NCBI RefSeq assembly: GCF_000003605.2
Contig: NW_003125924.1
Coordinates: 7,930 to 39,940 of the forward strand
DNA: 32,011 nucleotides
Direction of reading: 5' to 3'
DNA from: Saccoglossus kowalevskii
Taxonomy: Eukaryota > Hemichordata > Enteropneusta > Harrimaniidae
Shown here piece after piece: positions 1 to 9,504 of this stretch (position 1 is its first letter; every line of letters starts with the position of its first letter). The notes beneath the pieces were generated by a model. The model was given only the letters and a program-made list of their open reading frames with translations, ran no database searches and was not told the DNA's origin. The position numbers and the translations under genes are program-made.

Positions 1-73
1 AGCTTTCTCGGGCACACCGAACCCTGTCACCACAGCAGCATTGGCTTCTTGCTTCGGGGACAGCACAGGCAAG
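1..73 (+). CDS. possible upstream exon, 3' part only
   Basis: The first 73 bases are clearly GC-richer than what follows and end in a strong donor, GGCAAG|GTAAGA. All three plus frames are open over this short piece. The frame that starts at base 2 ends in phase 0 and finishes Gly-Asp-Ser-Thr-Gly-Lys; that phase fits the candidate small exon at 905-935. The exon start would lie outside the window or at a weak acceptor near base 36. It could equally be 5' untranslated sequence or belong to another gene. The donor is what I see; the link to the LRR gene is inference. Confidence 0.3.
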
Positions 74-904
74 GTAAGACACCACCCTTCTTGGGTCTTA
101 ACTTAGGTTTTTGGGTTTGTTTTCATCCCGGACTGGGGGAAAGTCTTTCATCATTTTTTTTGTTTGCTCGGAAAAACCCGCCGCCTATCGGTGTCTGACT
201 CTGCCTACAGTTCAAAATAGTCATTTTGACTGATCGGAGTCTATGGTGGGTATGAACAATGTGAATAGGCGGGTTCGGAGAACCCTTGCCTAAATTTAGA
301 TGGCCTTGTACGTCTAATAAAGCCAATTTTCTTGTAGTTTTTATTTATTCACATAAATGGAAATTACTGTTGCATAGTAATGATTTGAGCTTAATCACTC
401 AAAATAACAATTCACAATGACCGATGAAATTTGACCATTCAAAATGTTGATTAAGCTACTGATTTGAACTGATCAGAACACGTTTTTGGAGAATGTACAC
501 AAGGAGCTTCCTAACAATACCACTCACCATCAGTCCAACATATGGTACCAAGTATAACAAGATATACAACACAAGGTCGCCAATTCATAAAATTAAGAAA
601 AAATGCAAATGCATGATTATTTCTTAATTGTAGTGCTGCATGCCATGATGTACATATCTTATTTTGAATACAATAGTTGTTTTCCTACATTACCACTGGG
701 TATTCATGTTCTGGTATTCAGTACTACCAACTATCATCTGATATACTGACTTTATACGACACTGAATTTTCACTCAAAGTATGACATTATGTGCATATAA
801 TACTATATTAAAATACAAACTTTTTATTGAAGATGATTGTATTTGAACCCAAGGTATCTTGCACTTTCTTGATCTTCATAGACTTGTTTCTTTTTTATCT
901 ACAG
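74..904. other. non-coding stretch (possible intron)
   Basis: No convincing coding sequence. A short hairpin lies at 268-290 (GGGTTC and GAACCC around a three-base loop, with outer GGC and GCC). An AATAAA hexamer is at 316-321. The 67-codon minus-strand open frame at 123-326 has no recognisable domain and I do not call it. The rest is AT-rich without visible structure. Confidence 0.5.
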
Positions 905-935
905 AAGAAAAGCTTGATACAGTCAGTCCCCAAAG
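905..935 (+). CDS. possible 31-nt small exon upstream of the LRR exon
   Basis: A good pyrimidine tract and acceptor (ttcttttttatctacag) ends at 904 and a donor, CAAAG|GTAATG, starts at 936. Read in phase 0 the 31 bases encode Lys-Lys-Ser-Leu-Ile-Gln-Ser-Val-Pro-Lys and leave one base, so the exon ends in phase 1, as the LRR exon at 2350 requires. One of the other two frames contains a stop and the third ends in the wrong phase. The fit is encouraging, but so short an exon can occur by chance. Confidence 0.35.
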
Positions 936-2349
936 GTAATGATTAAAATGTCTTATGATACTACAAAAAATATCACATACCTGTAAATGAAGAAGTCGCA
1001 GTAAAAATCTTGCTATCCTTTGGACGTAACTATGTCACAGGAACTGTTCAGAAGGGTCTCATCAACTAGCCTAAAGAACGTCATTTCTCAGAGACGCCTG
1101 GACAGATTTTGTAAGCTTGTACAAAGACAAGTCGTAATGGGAGACATGTGCACATCGATTTATTTTTGATTTGGTTGACCTTTGACCGACTAGCGCTAAT
1201 TCTTGTGCCAATAAAATCAACATTTGGACATGTCATCATCCGCTTCTCGGACATGGCTTGACCGACTTCATTCAAACTTTGCATTGACATCAGTCACAGT
1301 GGGTTACTGATGCACGTCATTTCTTTCGTGATTCGATTAAAAATGGCAGACTGGTGGTCATTTTGTTTTTTACGAGCTCATTTTACAGGGAGGATTCTAT
1401 AGATTTGGGTTAAATGTTGTTTTCAGTAATTTTTCGTTTTCATCGCAATTTAGCCGAATCATGAAATTCAAATATGTCATCAACTGAGCATATTAGCAAT
1501 ATGCAATAAATCAGCCTTGTACTCATTGCCATAACCATTCTGACGACCAGTGGTTCAGTTGCCCTATCTTTTTATGAACTCCATACGGGCAGCCGTCTGA
1601 CAGACTTAGTGCAGACACAAATTTATTATGGACTATTATGTTACTTTACAAGAATCTTAGAAATTCTGGCTTCTTTTCTATTGAATTTGAAAAAAATTGA
1701 AAAAAAAATATTTTCTATATAAATTGTACAGAAATTTCTGAAATTACATCACATTAAATACATTTATTTTCACAGAATTCTGTAGAATTCAACAGAAATT
1801 CTGTTGATCGTTGTCATGAGGGTTGGTACAGATTCTGTACGACAAGTGGTATGTTAGCGTAGTTTGTTATGAACTGTATGGATAGTTAGTATGGCTTCCA
1901 TCTATCTACTATGGAACTCCCTCTTTTTGGTTCTCTTGAATTTAAATGGACACCATACGGTCAGTGGGACAGCTGTTGTAATTCATCACTCTGTAACGGC
2001 AGTCAACATGTCACTTAATTCCACCAAGGTGGATCCATTCCACCAGCTTCTCACTTTTTATGTTCGTGACCTCAACAATGTTATGAAATTAATCTCTATA
2101 AATCACACTATTTGGACCAAACCAACAATTAACTTATTTGAGGTCTTTTCCATCATCTAATTTTACAAAATTGTCTCTTATTATCTTATCATAGTGTTTA
2201 ACATTTATTCAAAATAGATTATCTTAGTCAAACTCACTGATTTATGAATAATGATAATGACTTGAGCTCACTTATTAGTTCCCATTTGACAGGGTCTGGC
2301 GTTTTTGTTCATGTGTTATAACAGTGTAACATTTCAATTGTATTGATAG
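936..2349. other. non-coding stretch before the LRR exon
   Basis: No supported gene. Around 1341-1370 lies a motif of the form atggcagactggtggtcatt; a related one recurs at about 9160-9184, which suggests an old dispersed repeat. A cluster of short palindromes occupies 1729-1840 (separate entry). The 89-codon open frame at 1891-2160 starts with a hydrophobic, signal-peptide-like stretch, but none of its possible donors leaves phase 1, so I cannot join it to the LRR exon. Confidence 0.5.
1729..1840. repeat. cluster of short palindromes with a CAGAA/TTCTG core
   Basis: Four palindromic or nearly palindromic sites share the same half-sites: cagaaatttctg at 1729-1740 (perfect), acagaattctgt at 1772-1783 (perfect), aacagaaattctgtt at 1791-1805 and gtacagattctgtac at 1826-1840 (both off only at the centre). 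They lie about 0.5 kb before the LRR exon. They could be a cluster of dimeric transcription-factor sites or the remains of a repeat. Confidence 0.55.
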
Positions 2350-3177
2350 ATACAGCTACATATGTGGAAACGGAATTGGATCTCAGTCACGAAAAACATA
2401 AATCTATAGATTTATCAAGACTTGGCCTGTATAAACACATGAGGATTTTAAACCTGCAACATAATGAACTAAAGATAGTACCATCTGAGATCGGCGAATG
2501 CCACGAATTACAGAAATTAGATTTATTCTCAAATGAGATTGAGAAGATACCAGATTCATTATGTGCATTAGAACAGTTGACCGAACTTGACATGAGCTCC
2601 AATGCATTGACTGCTATACCAGATGAGATTAGTAAATTGAAGAGATTAAAAACAATGAATCTATCATACAATAATATTGAAAGGATACCAGATCAATTGT
2701 GTTCATTGGAACAGTTGGCTGTACTTAACATGAAATACAATGCATTGACTGCTATATCAGATGAAATTGGTAATTCAAAAGGCCTAAAGACATTGAATCT
2801 ATCATACAATAAAATTGAAAAAATACCAGATTCTCTGTGTGCATTAGGGCTGTTGACAGAACTTGATATAAGATCCAATACACTGACTGCAATACCAGAT
2901 GGTATTGGCAAATTAATGAGTATAAATACAGTGAATCTTTCGTACAATAGGATTGAGAAAATACCAGATTCATTGTGTACATTAGAACAGTTGACAGAAC
3001 TTGACATGAGATCCAATGCATTGACTACTATACCAGATGAGATTTGTAAATTGAAGAGTATGCAGATATTGAATCTATCCTCCAATAAGATTGGACAGAT
3101 ACCAGAATCATTGTGTGCATTAAAACAGTTGACAAAACTTGACCTGGATAACAATGCATTGGCTGCCATACCAACAG
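2350..3177 (+). CDS. leucine-rich-repeat protein, main LRR exon
   Basis: This exon encodes about 276 residues, almost all 23-residue LRRs of the pattern LxxLxLxxNxLxxIPxxIxxLxxL, the type seen in SHOC2-like and other intracellular LRR proteins that act as binding scaffolds. After an N-terminal stretch with a capping-like LDLS segment there are about ten full repeats, and an eleventh is cut by the exon end. From the second repeat on, two repeat types alternate (NLSYNKIEKIPDSLCALEQL and a TELDMRSNALTAIPDEI type), giving a 46-residue super-repeat. The acceptor is TTGATAG|AT (an alternative AG six bases on keeps the same phase) and the donor is ACAG|GTAAGG; both are phase 1 and the length is 828 nt. 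No start codon lies in the exon, so the N-terminus is encoded upstream. The exact ortholog is not recognised and no signal peptide or membrane segment is in this exon. Confidence 0.9.
2524..3170 (+). repeat. 138-bp coding super-repeat inside the LRR exon
   Basis: The cagat/cagaa segment of each unit recurs at 2551, 2689, 2827, 2965 and 3103, exactly 138 bases apart each time. Each unit encodes two LRRs (46 residues). The units stay similar at DNA level, so the array probably grew by duplication of a two-repeat block rather than of single LRRs. Confidence 0.9.
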
Positions 3178-3490
3178 GTAAGGTATCAAATAACTAACTT
3201 TGACATCTTTCATTTTTATTGTGACATTTAAATTATTAACTAAATGTAAACCTTGAGTCATGCACAGTTCATGGCGTCACACCAATTGTCACCACTGTTT
3301 GTTTAAGTTAGATGTATATCTAAATCGGACAAAGTGAGTCTTACTACTGCCAGCATGTATACTCTCGGAATTTAAAATAATGGTATGAACCACAAGGTGC
3401 ACGGCACCTCCAGGATTATGGCTAATACTTGTTAGAATTTAGAGTTCTCACGTTAAACCGACAGAAGACACAGGCTTGAAATGTGATTTA

Positions 3491-3552
3491 CATATATACC
3501 AATTAGCCTATCAGCGTTCGTGACCAATATCACATGGTTGCTGTTAGCCAAT
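3491..3552 (+). repeat. CCAAT-rich dispersed segment D, copy 1
   Basis: This 62-bp segment is nearly identical to the reverse complement of 9845-9905. It contains three CCAAT pentamers (accaatta, gaccaata, agccaat), the core recognised by NF-Y in animal promoters. Outside the segment I see no similarity between the two sites. Both copies lie in introns of the LRR gene model, in opposite orientation. Confidence 0.8.
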
Positions 3553-3630
3553 TACATTAACTGTTGCAGAGATGTGCACATGTTCAAATGTATATCAACC
3601 TATTCAGCAGTGGTAACATGATATTAATAG

Positions 3631-3990
3631 ACCATTTTCCGTACACTGCGAGAATCACGCGTTATGCGTGAAATCGAACGTAAAAACAGGACAAACAAAG
3701 GTCATAGCGTCGTAGTCGCGTCAAACATCGCGTGGGATTCGACAAACGCGAAAGTATTTCGGGGACATTTCCATGCTTAATAATGTGCTGTCCACATTTG
3801 ATGATAGGCAATTTCAAGTAAGTGAGGGTATTCGGAAGCAATATTCCTCTGTCGAAGATCGGCCGGTCAATGTAAGCTGCGAAATAAAGAAATTCTAGTT
3901 CAAAATCAAATCGTTCGATTTTTGCAGCAGACGTTCGACGCGCGTCTTTCATGCATCTCGCGAGATCTCGCAATTGATCGGAAAATCACC
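3631..3990. mobile_element. CpG-rich terminal-inverted-repeat element (MITE-like)
   Basis: The left end (3631-3680: attttccg, then tgcgaga, cgcg, atgcgtgaaa, tcgaacg) matches the reverse complement of the right end (3932-3990) in the same order. This gives imperfect inverted repeats of about 50-60 bp around a 360-bp unit. The unit is rich in CpG, unlike its surroundings. The right arm contains TCTCGCGAGA at 3956-3965, a palindrome known as a promoter motif in animals. I could not fix a target-site duplication. The 103-codon minus-strand open frame at 3662-3973 is mostly made of this element and I do not call it as a gene. Confidence 0.65.
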
Positions 3991-4079
3991 TATTGGGAAA
4001 ACAGAATTTTGGAGGTTTCAGTCAAATCATGTTGATGTTCAGGCTGCCAACGATACCTAAGTCATGTCGACCTACACTC

Positions 4080-5900
4080 TGTGTGTTTATCTCACTGTAA
4101 GGATCATCGTAAAGCGATTTTATTGTCTGATTTTGATCATTTGAATGCCACTAGACGCCGCTTAGTTCATTATAAAGAAGGTGACTTTGGCTAAACACGG
4201 CGAGACTCTATAGGTATCACATTCACTACTTCTCCTATCCTGCTCGACAACCAATTAACTAAGTTGCATTTTGGCTTGATAAAAATGCCTTCCTTTGTCA
4301 TATAAACCATTATCAAGTTATTCAGGCTTAGGAGGCCCATATGCACCACTACAAGTCACTTCTAGCTAAATCATAGCAGCCTACTCTCATTCCTGATGTG
4401 CCGTGTGGAAATGAAATTAAGTATTGAAAGATGCCTTGGACATTGCTTCACTTCGGGTTGAGGCTATATTTTTGGACGACTCTCTGACCTCCCAAGTTAA
4501 TAGTTCTACATTGATTTATTATTTGTCTGTGAAAACAACAACTGATGTCCAGGCAATAAAATAGTTATTCGCTACATTGACTGGACTTGACATTAAAGTT
4601 TACATCGTCTGACCAATTGTTCTGCTGTAATGATAAACTATCAGAAAAGAACCTTGTGAAATGTCTTACCATGAGTTGTTTATTTAATATATACTGTGCC
4701 CTCAACTCAATGTATTTTATGAGGCAGCACTTCAGATCCGCACAATGTATATTTAAATGTGGACTTGCACAAATTGGATAGATTACATTATCTGTCAGCC
4801 CCTTGAGTCTGATCATGTGACTGTGTAAACGCCAGCTTCAGACCGTCTTTGTACATTGTCAAATTACCCGCCACCTTGTGAACCTGAAGTATCAGACTAT
4901 GTTGACCGCTCAACCCCGTTACCGACTATCTCGCATTAATTGCTTTACAAGGCATCATTGGTTGCCCCACCATCCTCCACTGTGGATTATGAAACTTTCG
5001 TGTATATGGAAAAAATGATGTGCCAGATGTCCCACCTTGTATCTTTATGTGGAGATTTGACATTCCATGTTGTTGAACTTACCTACCCTATATTATGTTG
5101 ATGGTGGGTTAAAGGCCAGAATTAACTAGTAATGTGTTATCATGCATCAGTCTTGCAAATCTACTTATACAACATTAATGCGTACACTTTTTAACATTTC
5201 CACTGATACTAGTGCCACTCAGGAAGTTTCCTCTATCAAACAATACACCAATGACACTGATATCCAATTCAAGGGTGGACACCCCTTCTCCAATGTACTA
5301 CTAGCCTCCTTTGTCACTACTATTATACCAGCCAAGGAGGCATACCATTAAGGAGTGGGTCCTCCTGTTTGCTTCCATTTTATGCGAATGGTACCCTGAT
5401 TGAACACATCAGCATGCGGTTTTACAAAGAGATATACAGGCACTATGCTCAATCACCCTTTTGTAGAACAAATCGGTCGTACAAGAGCTAATGGTGTTAC
5501 TACCGTTTTTCCGTCTATTTTACATTAGCTGGCCAGACATTTTGTATCATGCAGATAATAAGGCCCTCCACATTGAGAAAGATCAAATCAGCTACACTGT
5601 GTTGGTTGTATATCAGTTTGGGTAGAAACAGTGCCAAGGTATTGAAGATGACATTAAAACACCACTCAAGTGGGTGTTTTTGAACGCACTGAATTTGGCT
5701 ACACCAAGCTAGTCCTTGTTGTTTGTGTTGAAATCTTCAGCATGTACCCTGAAAACAGCAATATGCTGTGTGAAGGAGGACAATATTTTTGGTATCCTTA
5801 ACTTTGACATGACTATGCAGGAAACACTCACTGACAAGGAAACTGTACATTGAAAGATCGTTTTAAGCAGAAATGCTGTACTGATTTGTATACTTTATAC
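4080..5900 (+). pseudogene. possible decayed coding relic, unidentified
   Basis: Several plus-strand stretches look coding-like but switch frame and are broken by stops, for example DFDHLNATRRRLVHYKEGDF near 4130-4190 and a 69-codon open frame at 5142-5351. No domain is recognisable in any of them. This may be an old mobile element inside the intron, or simply chance open frames. Confidence 0.2.
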
Positions 5901-7486
5901 AAAGCCCATGACAAAAGTATTTATAATTTTAAAAAAATCGGCATCAGAATAGTGATAAGTTTTACTATGGCGTTTCTACTACCGGGAAAAAATGTTATTT
6001 GAGTTCACATTTTAGTGTTTAATAAATATTGCATTTGATCAACACTCGGTATTAAATTATTGATGTGTGACATCTGCGTGCCGTCTTCTACTAATACAAT
6101 GCTAATGATCGTCACTTAAATAAACCTAGTTCAGACGTATAAGTTTCATCCATGTTACAAGAAGAATGTGATCAGTAGTTAAAAGCGTATGATAGTACAT
6201 TTAGGAAAACAAAGATGATGATAAGCCGATTCTGTGATTGGGTAACTGTTTCTATTCAGAATCTGAAAGTCGCAGTTAGCTTTCCAACAAATAAGGATGA
6301 TTTGCTACTTACGACATAAACTAGAAAGGTAATTATTCATTTCGCTAAAGTAGACATAATTTAAATGAATACAAAAGTAATTGGCAGTGACTGATAACAA
6401 ATGGAATGGCTGCAAGTAGTCGTTCTAGTTGTTGTATATCATTCTAATTTTCTAGTTTATGTATAATTGTCTGTACAGTATCTAATATTGCATATACATT
6501 ATGGAGAAATGTAAATTTTGTGATAATACTGGGATAATTAAAATTTGATTTTGTCTGTTGGATGTTCAAAATAATATTTAAATTAGTTGTCAGTGTTATC
6601 TAGTGTCATGTTTTCGCAAGGATACAGATATTGTGGTATCGATCGCCCAAAGCAGTTACAATTACGTGATTCAAACACTATTCTGCTTGTACTGATGTTC
6701 GCACATTTTTCTTCTTCAAGTCAGTAAACAATTATCTGTCAACATGAGTGAAATTTTCGTGACCATAATTAGTAATTTCGCTACGTTACAGGAAATCCCT
6801 CGTTATGAATAATTTGTGGTTTTCAGTGACTCACTACTTTATGCGACACTCTTGGGAAAAGCAGATCTAGACTCTAGATTAGAGAAATGCCTTCAAATAT
6901 GTTGGACATTAGAATTGTCAAAAGAAATAATCAGAGAGAAGGCCCTCTCCCCATAATTATACGAGCTATTTGGCAGTAAATCTGGCTTAAGGTAAAAGTA
7001 CATTAATATGTTGGTTTCTTTTCCTTTTTCAGACTAAATGTTGTACTCCATTTACAGAAAAACTTTTTTTTTATCAAATCTAGTTTCAACAGTTTTGCGA
7101 ATATGAAAAAGGTTCCCCCTCTCTTCATATGAGCATTATACTAGTTTTGAGTTAAAGCACCATCAGTCTATTTCTGTGTGATTGATATTTACCATACTTT
7201 TTTCTGCTGGTTTCTCTAGTTCCCAGCGTTCTAACGTTTGCATGTCCATTGGAGCTACATGATTACACTATCAAACATTATAATTTTTAGGTTGTGATTA
7301 TTTGCTTTCAATGTCATGTAATGCTGACTGGTCAAGACATCACCACTGAGTTTGGTGTCGTAGCAACACCCTGTCAATTTTCATTCCTATGCATTCAAGT
7401 TTTCGACAAGTTATTCACTTAAATTTTGATTCTGGTAATTATTCAAGTTACATCGAATACAAATACCTGTCTTTTTTATCAATCAG

Positions 7487-7711
7487 GAATGAAGAACTTA
7501 ACAAATCTTAGGAGTTTACAATTGCAACACAATGAGTTAAAGACATTTCCATGGAAGATTATTGAAGAAATGCCTGATTTGGAAGAGTTATTATTATGTG
7601 GGAATAGGTTAGAAAAAATACCCAAAGAGATTGGAAATTTAACAAGATGTGAACAACAGTGTCTTCTGTGCAAATCAACACTAGCAAAACCAACTACATG
7701 TATTTGCTTTG
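7487..7711 (+). CDS. LRR protein, second LRR exon with Cys-rich tail
   Basis: The acceptor tatcaatcag|GA and the donor CTTTG|GTAAGA are both phase 1; the length is 225 nt. The leftover G of the exon ending at 3177 plus GA gives Gly, so the LRR split by the intron is restored without a gap (…IPTG then MKNLTNL). The exon adds two more LRRs (RSLQLQHNELKTFP and EELLLCGNRLEKIPKEIGNL). A Cys-rich segment follows (CEQQCLLCKSTLAKPTTCIC) with CxxC and CxC spacing, which might bind a metal ion or cap the solenoid; I do not recognise it as a named domain. Retention of the following intron would end the protein two codons later. Confidence 0.85.
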
Positions 7712-8316
7712 GTAAGAAATGACAAAACATTACTTTAGAGTGTAGACACGCCCACGTTAATAGGACACACGGAATACAGTCGAAATTACATAACATTTTC
7801 TTTACACGTACGTGTTGTTGCACTAACCTGAAATTCACATCACAGTAGAAAGTAAGCGCTCTGATAGTCTTGAACATTATTCTGTCTTTACAATTGTTGC
7901 AATAAGAAGACTTTAAGAATACATTAGAAACGAGACGTTGTGACATTCCTGTACATTGTTTTGTCTTTAGAAGTGTTATAACAACATGATATACAGAATA
8001 CAGTAGACTCTATGACATTCCTATACAGTATTTTGTCTTTGCAAGTGTTGTTGTAAAAACACCACTCAAAGAATACAGCAGAAAATAGATGCTGTTACAT
8101 TAATATAAATTACCATGTATTTAGAACAGAATGCAGTAGGTTAGAACATAACTTCAACTACTGTATTTTCCAATGTCATGTCTGTTGTTATATTAATACA
8201 TTAATTTTGTTGTAATACTTGTCCAATAATGTTTATTTTGTCCTTAACTTTAAAAAAATATTTGTATGTCATACGTCTGCTTACAGTCGGAAATAAGAAG
8301 TGTTATTTTATTTCAG
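7712..8316 (+). other. intron with degenerate tandem repeat
   Basis: The intron joins the Cys-rich exon to the next short exon. Its right half is a degenerate tandem repeat (separate entry). The 155-codon minus-strand open frame at 7479-7946 is partly antisense to the LRR exon and partly in this repeat, and I do not call it. Confidence 0.6.
7872..8100. repeat. degenerate tandem repeat, about 73-bp unit
   Basis: Three adjacent units share the order attcctgtac, ttttgtctttag, agtgtt and gaatacagtag. The segment attcct recurs at 7944 and 8017, 73 bases apart, and a more diverged unit begins near 7872. Sequence before it (a gaatacagtcg near 7770) may be an older copy. Confidence 0.6.
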
Positions 8317-8406
8317 AGTATGAATTTCAAGTAGAAATCCGCCTCAGAACATTGAGCACATCACTAATGCCACAACGACATGCAGAAGCCCAGAAAACCC
8401 ATTCAG
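8317..8406 (+). CDS. LRR gene, probable 90-nt exon
   Basis: A strong acceptor (gttattttatttcag) precedes the exon and CATTCAG|GTACTA follows it. Both boundaries are phase 1; the leftover G of the previous exon makes Glu with AG. The exon encodes 30 residues, EYEFQVEIRLRTLSTSL and so on, ending in a hydrophilic stretch (PQRHAEAQKTHS). No domain is recognised. A second donor, CACAAG|GTATAT, lies exactly 18 bases downstream in the same phase and could add six residues. Confidence 0.6.
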
Positions 8407-9441
8407 GTACTATTTCAACACAAGGTATATTACAGCTGACCTCACACTGTACACTGTTCATTGCTGTTATAATCATATTATTAACACGGTTTGTTTTACA
8501 TCGTAGTGTACGGTTTTTGAGTAGTAGGACTATTTGTAATGAGTACATATGATTATTTCAAACTAAAATTTCCACACAACAAAAAAACAGGTTAATCTAT
8601 CATGATCTGAATACAATTCAAGTAACACTGAATCGAGTTTGAGAAATAAAATTACAGCCAACTCATCATGAACCAATAACGTCTGATTTGTCATACTCTA
8701 TCACACTCTGATATACCGTGGCAATGTTGTAGTTTTAGATAGAGAGGTTTTCTGAAGCTCTGTCATGGATTGCGTGTTAACACAATTAAGGGTGTTACGT
8801 ACTTTTTTAGTAGAAGAAGAATTTTGGGCTAATGATTAGTAGAATACCTAATTTATGTACATATCATAGTAATACTACTATTTGTTTGTCATGTAGTTAC
8901 TAACCATTGTACCTGACGTCATATAGGTTCCGTAACTCAAAACTAGAGACATCATCTCTATGACATATTAATGAACATATATGGCTTTCATTTATTTGGG
9001 TTTGAGTTTGATGTCAACAAAGTTCGAAACGTGGATTTATAATTCGGTTTCAGTATGTCCGCACATCCATACGTCCTGAGTCATACACAGAACTATGTGA
9101 ATCAAATCTGTACATTATTTGCATATGCAGTGCTAGTGGTTTACTGGTGCAATCCAAGATGGCTGACTGGCAGCCATTTTTTTTAAATGCGGTGTCTTAT
9201 GCATGCTTTGCCAGTTTCGTTCAAATTATTTATTAGAAGTAATGTTATTAGGTATTCCGATGACAAATAAACTGGTACACACTTGGACATACATGGACAA
9301 ATACAATTCATCTTGAACGCACAACAAATCATGCATAGCATATCCAGTTTAATTGTCGACCAAATATTTCGATTATACGATTATACCATTGCTAAACACG
9401 TGCTCAACAAGCATTAATATTGCATTGAATTTAAATCTCAG
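8407..9441 (+). other. intron, no gene seen
   Basis: About 1 kb. At 9160-9184 there is the motif gatggctgactggcagccat, related to the one near 1341-1370, so both may be relics of one dispersed repeat. Otherwise nothing. Confidence 0.5.
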
Positions 9442-9504
9442 GTTTGAAACGAGAAATAGAGGGCTGTTGGGAGGAAATGGAAGAGAACTATCCAATGGAA
9501 CCAA
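9442..9504 (+). CDS. LRR gene, probable 63-nt exon
   Basis: The acceptor is tttaaatctcag|GT and the donor CCAA|GTAGGT, both phase 1. The exon encodes LKREIEGCWEEMEENYPMEP, an acidic stretch with Trp and Cys and no recognised domain. It is open only in the frame that the upstream exons dictate plus the flanking bases. Short length makes it less certain than the LRR exons; the repeated phase-1, multiple-of-3 pattern is the main support. Confidence 0.5.

Larger units (their letters stand above)
3178..7486 (+). other. large intron between the two LRR exons
   Basis: About 4.3 kb between a phase-1 donor at 3178 and a phase-1 acceptor ending at 7486. Retention would add a few residues and a stop (…Gly-Lys-Val-Ser-Asn-Asn). 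The intron holds a CCAAT-rich repeat (3491-3552), a CpG-rich inverted-repeat element (3631-3990) and a stretch at about 4080-5900 with scattered coding-like pieces. I see nothing notable from about 5950 to 7480. Confidence 0.7.

Noticed and set aside
268-290. Hairpin as a histone-type 3' stem-loop or terminator
   Set aside because: The stem and loop sequence do not match the histone element, and no histone gene is present.
1891-2160. 89-codon frame with a signal-peptide-like start (MASIYLLWNSLFLVLLNL)
   Set aside because: Candidate donors (for example ACG|GTCAGT and AAG|GTGGAT) leave phase 0, whereas the LRR exon needs phase 1, and the LRR type is intracellular.
2387-3261. Minus-strand open frames opposite the LRR exon
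   Set aside because: Antisense shadows of the repeated coding sequence; they show the same periodicity and no domain.
3662-3973. 103-codon minus-strand frame in CpG-rich DNA
   Set aside because: It lies inside the inverted-repeat element and has no recognisable domain; CpG-rich DNA has few stop triplets.
7479-7946. 155-codon minus-strand frame
   Set aside because: Partly antisense to the LRR exon and partly over the start of an intron repeat, with no domain.
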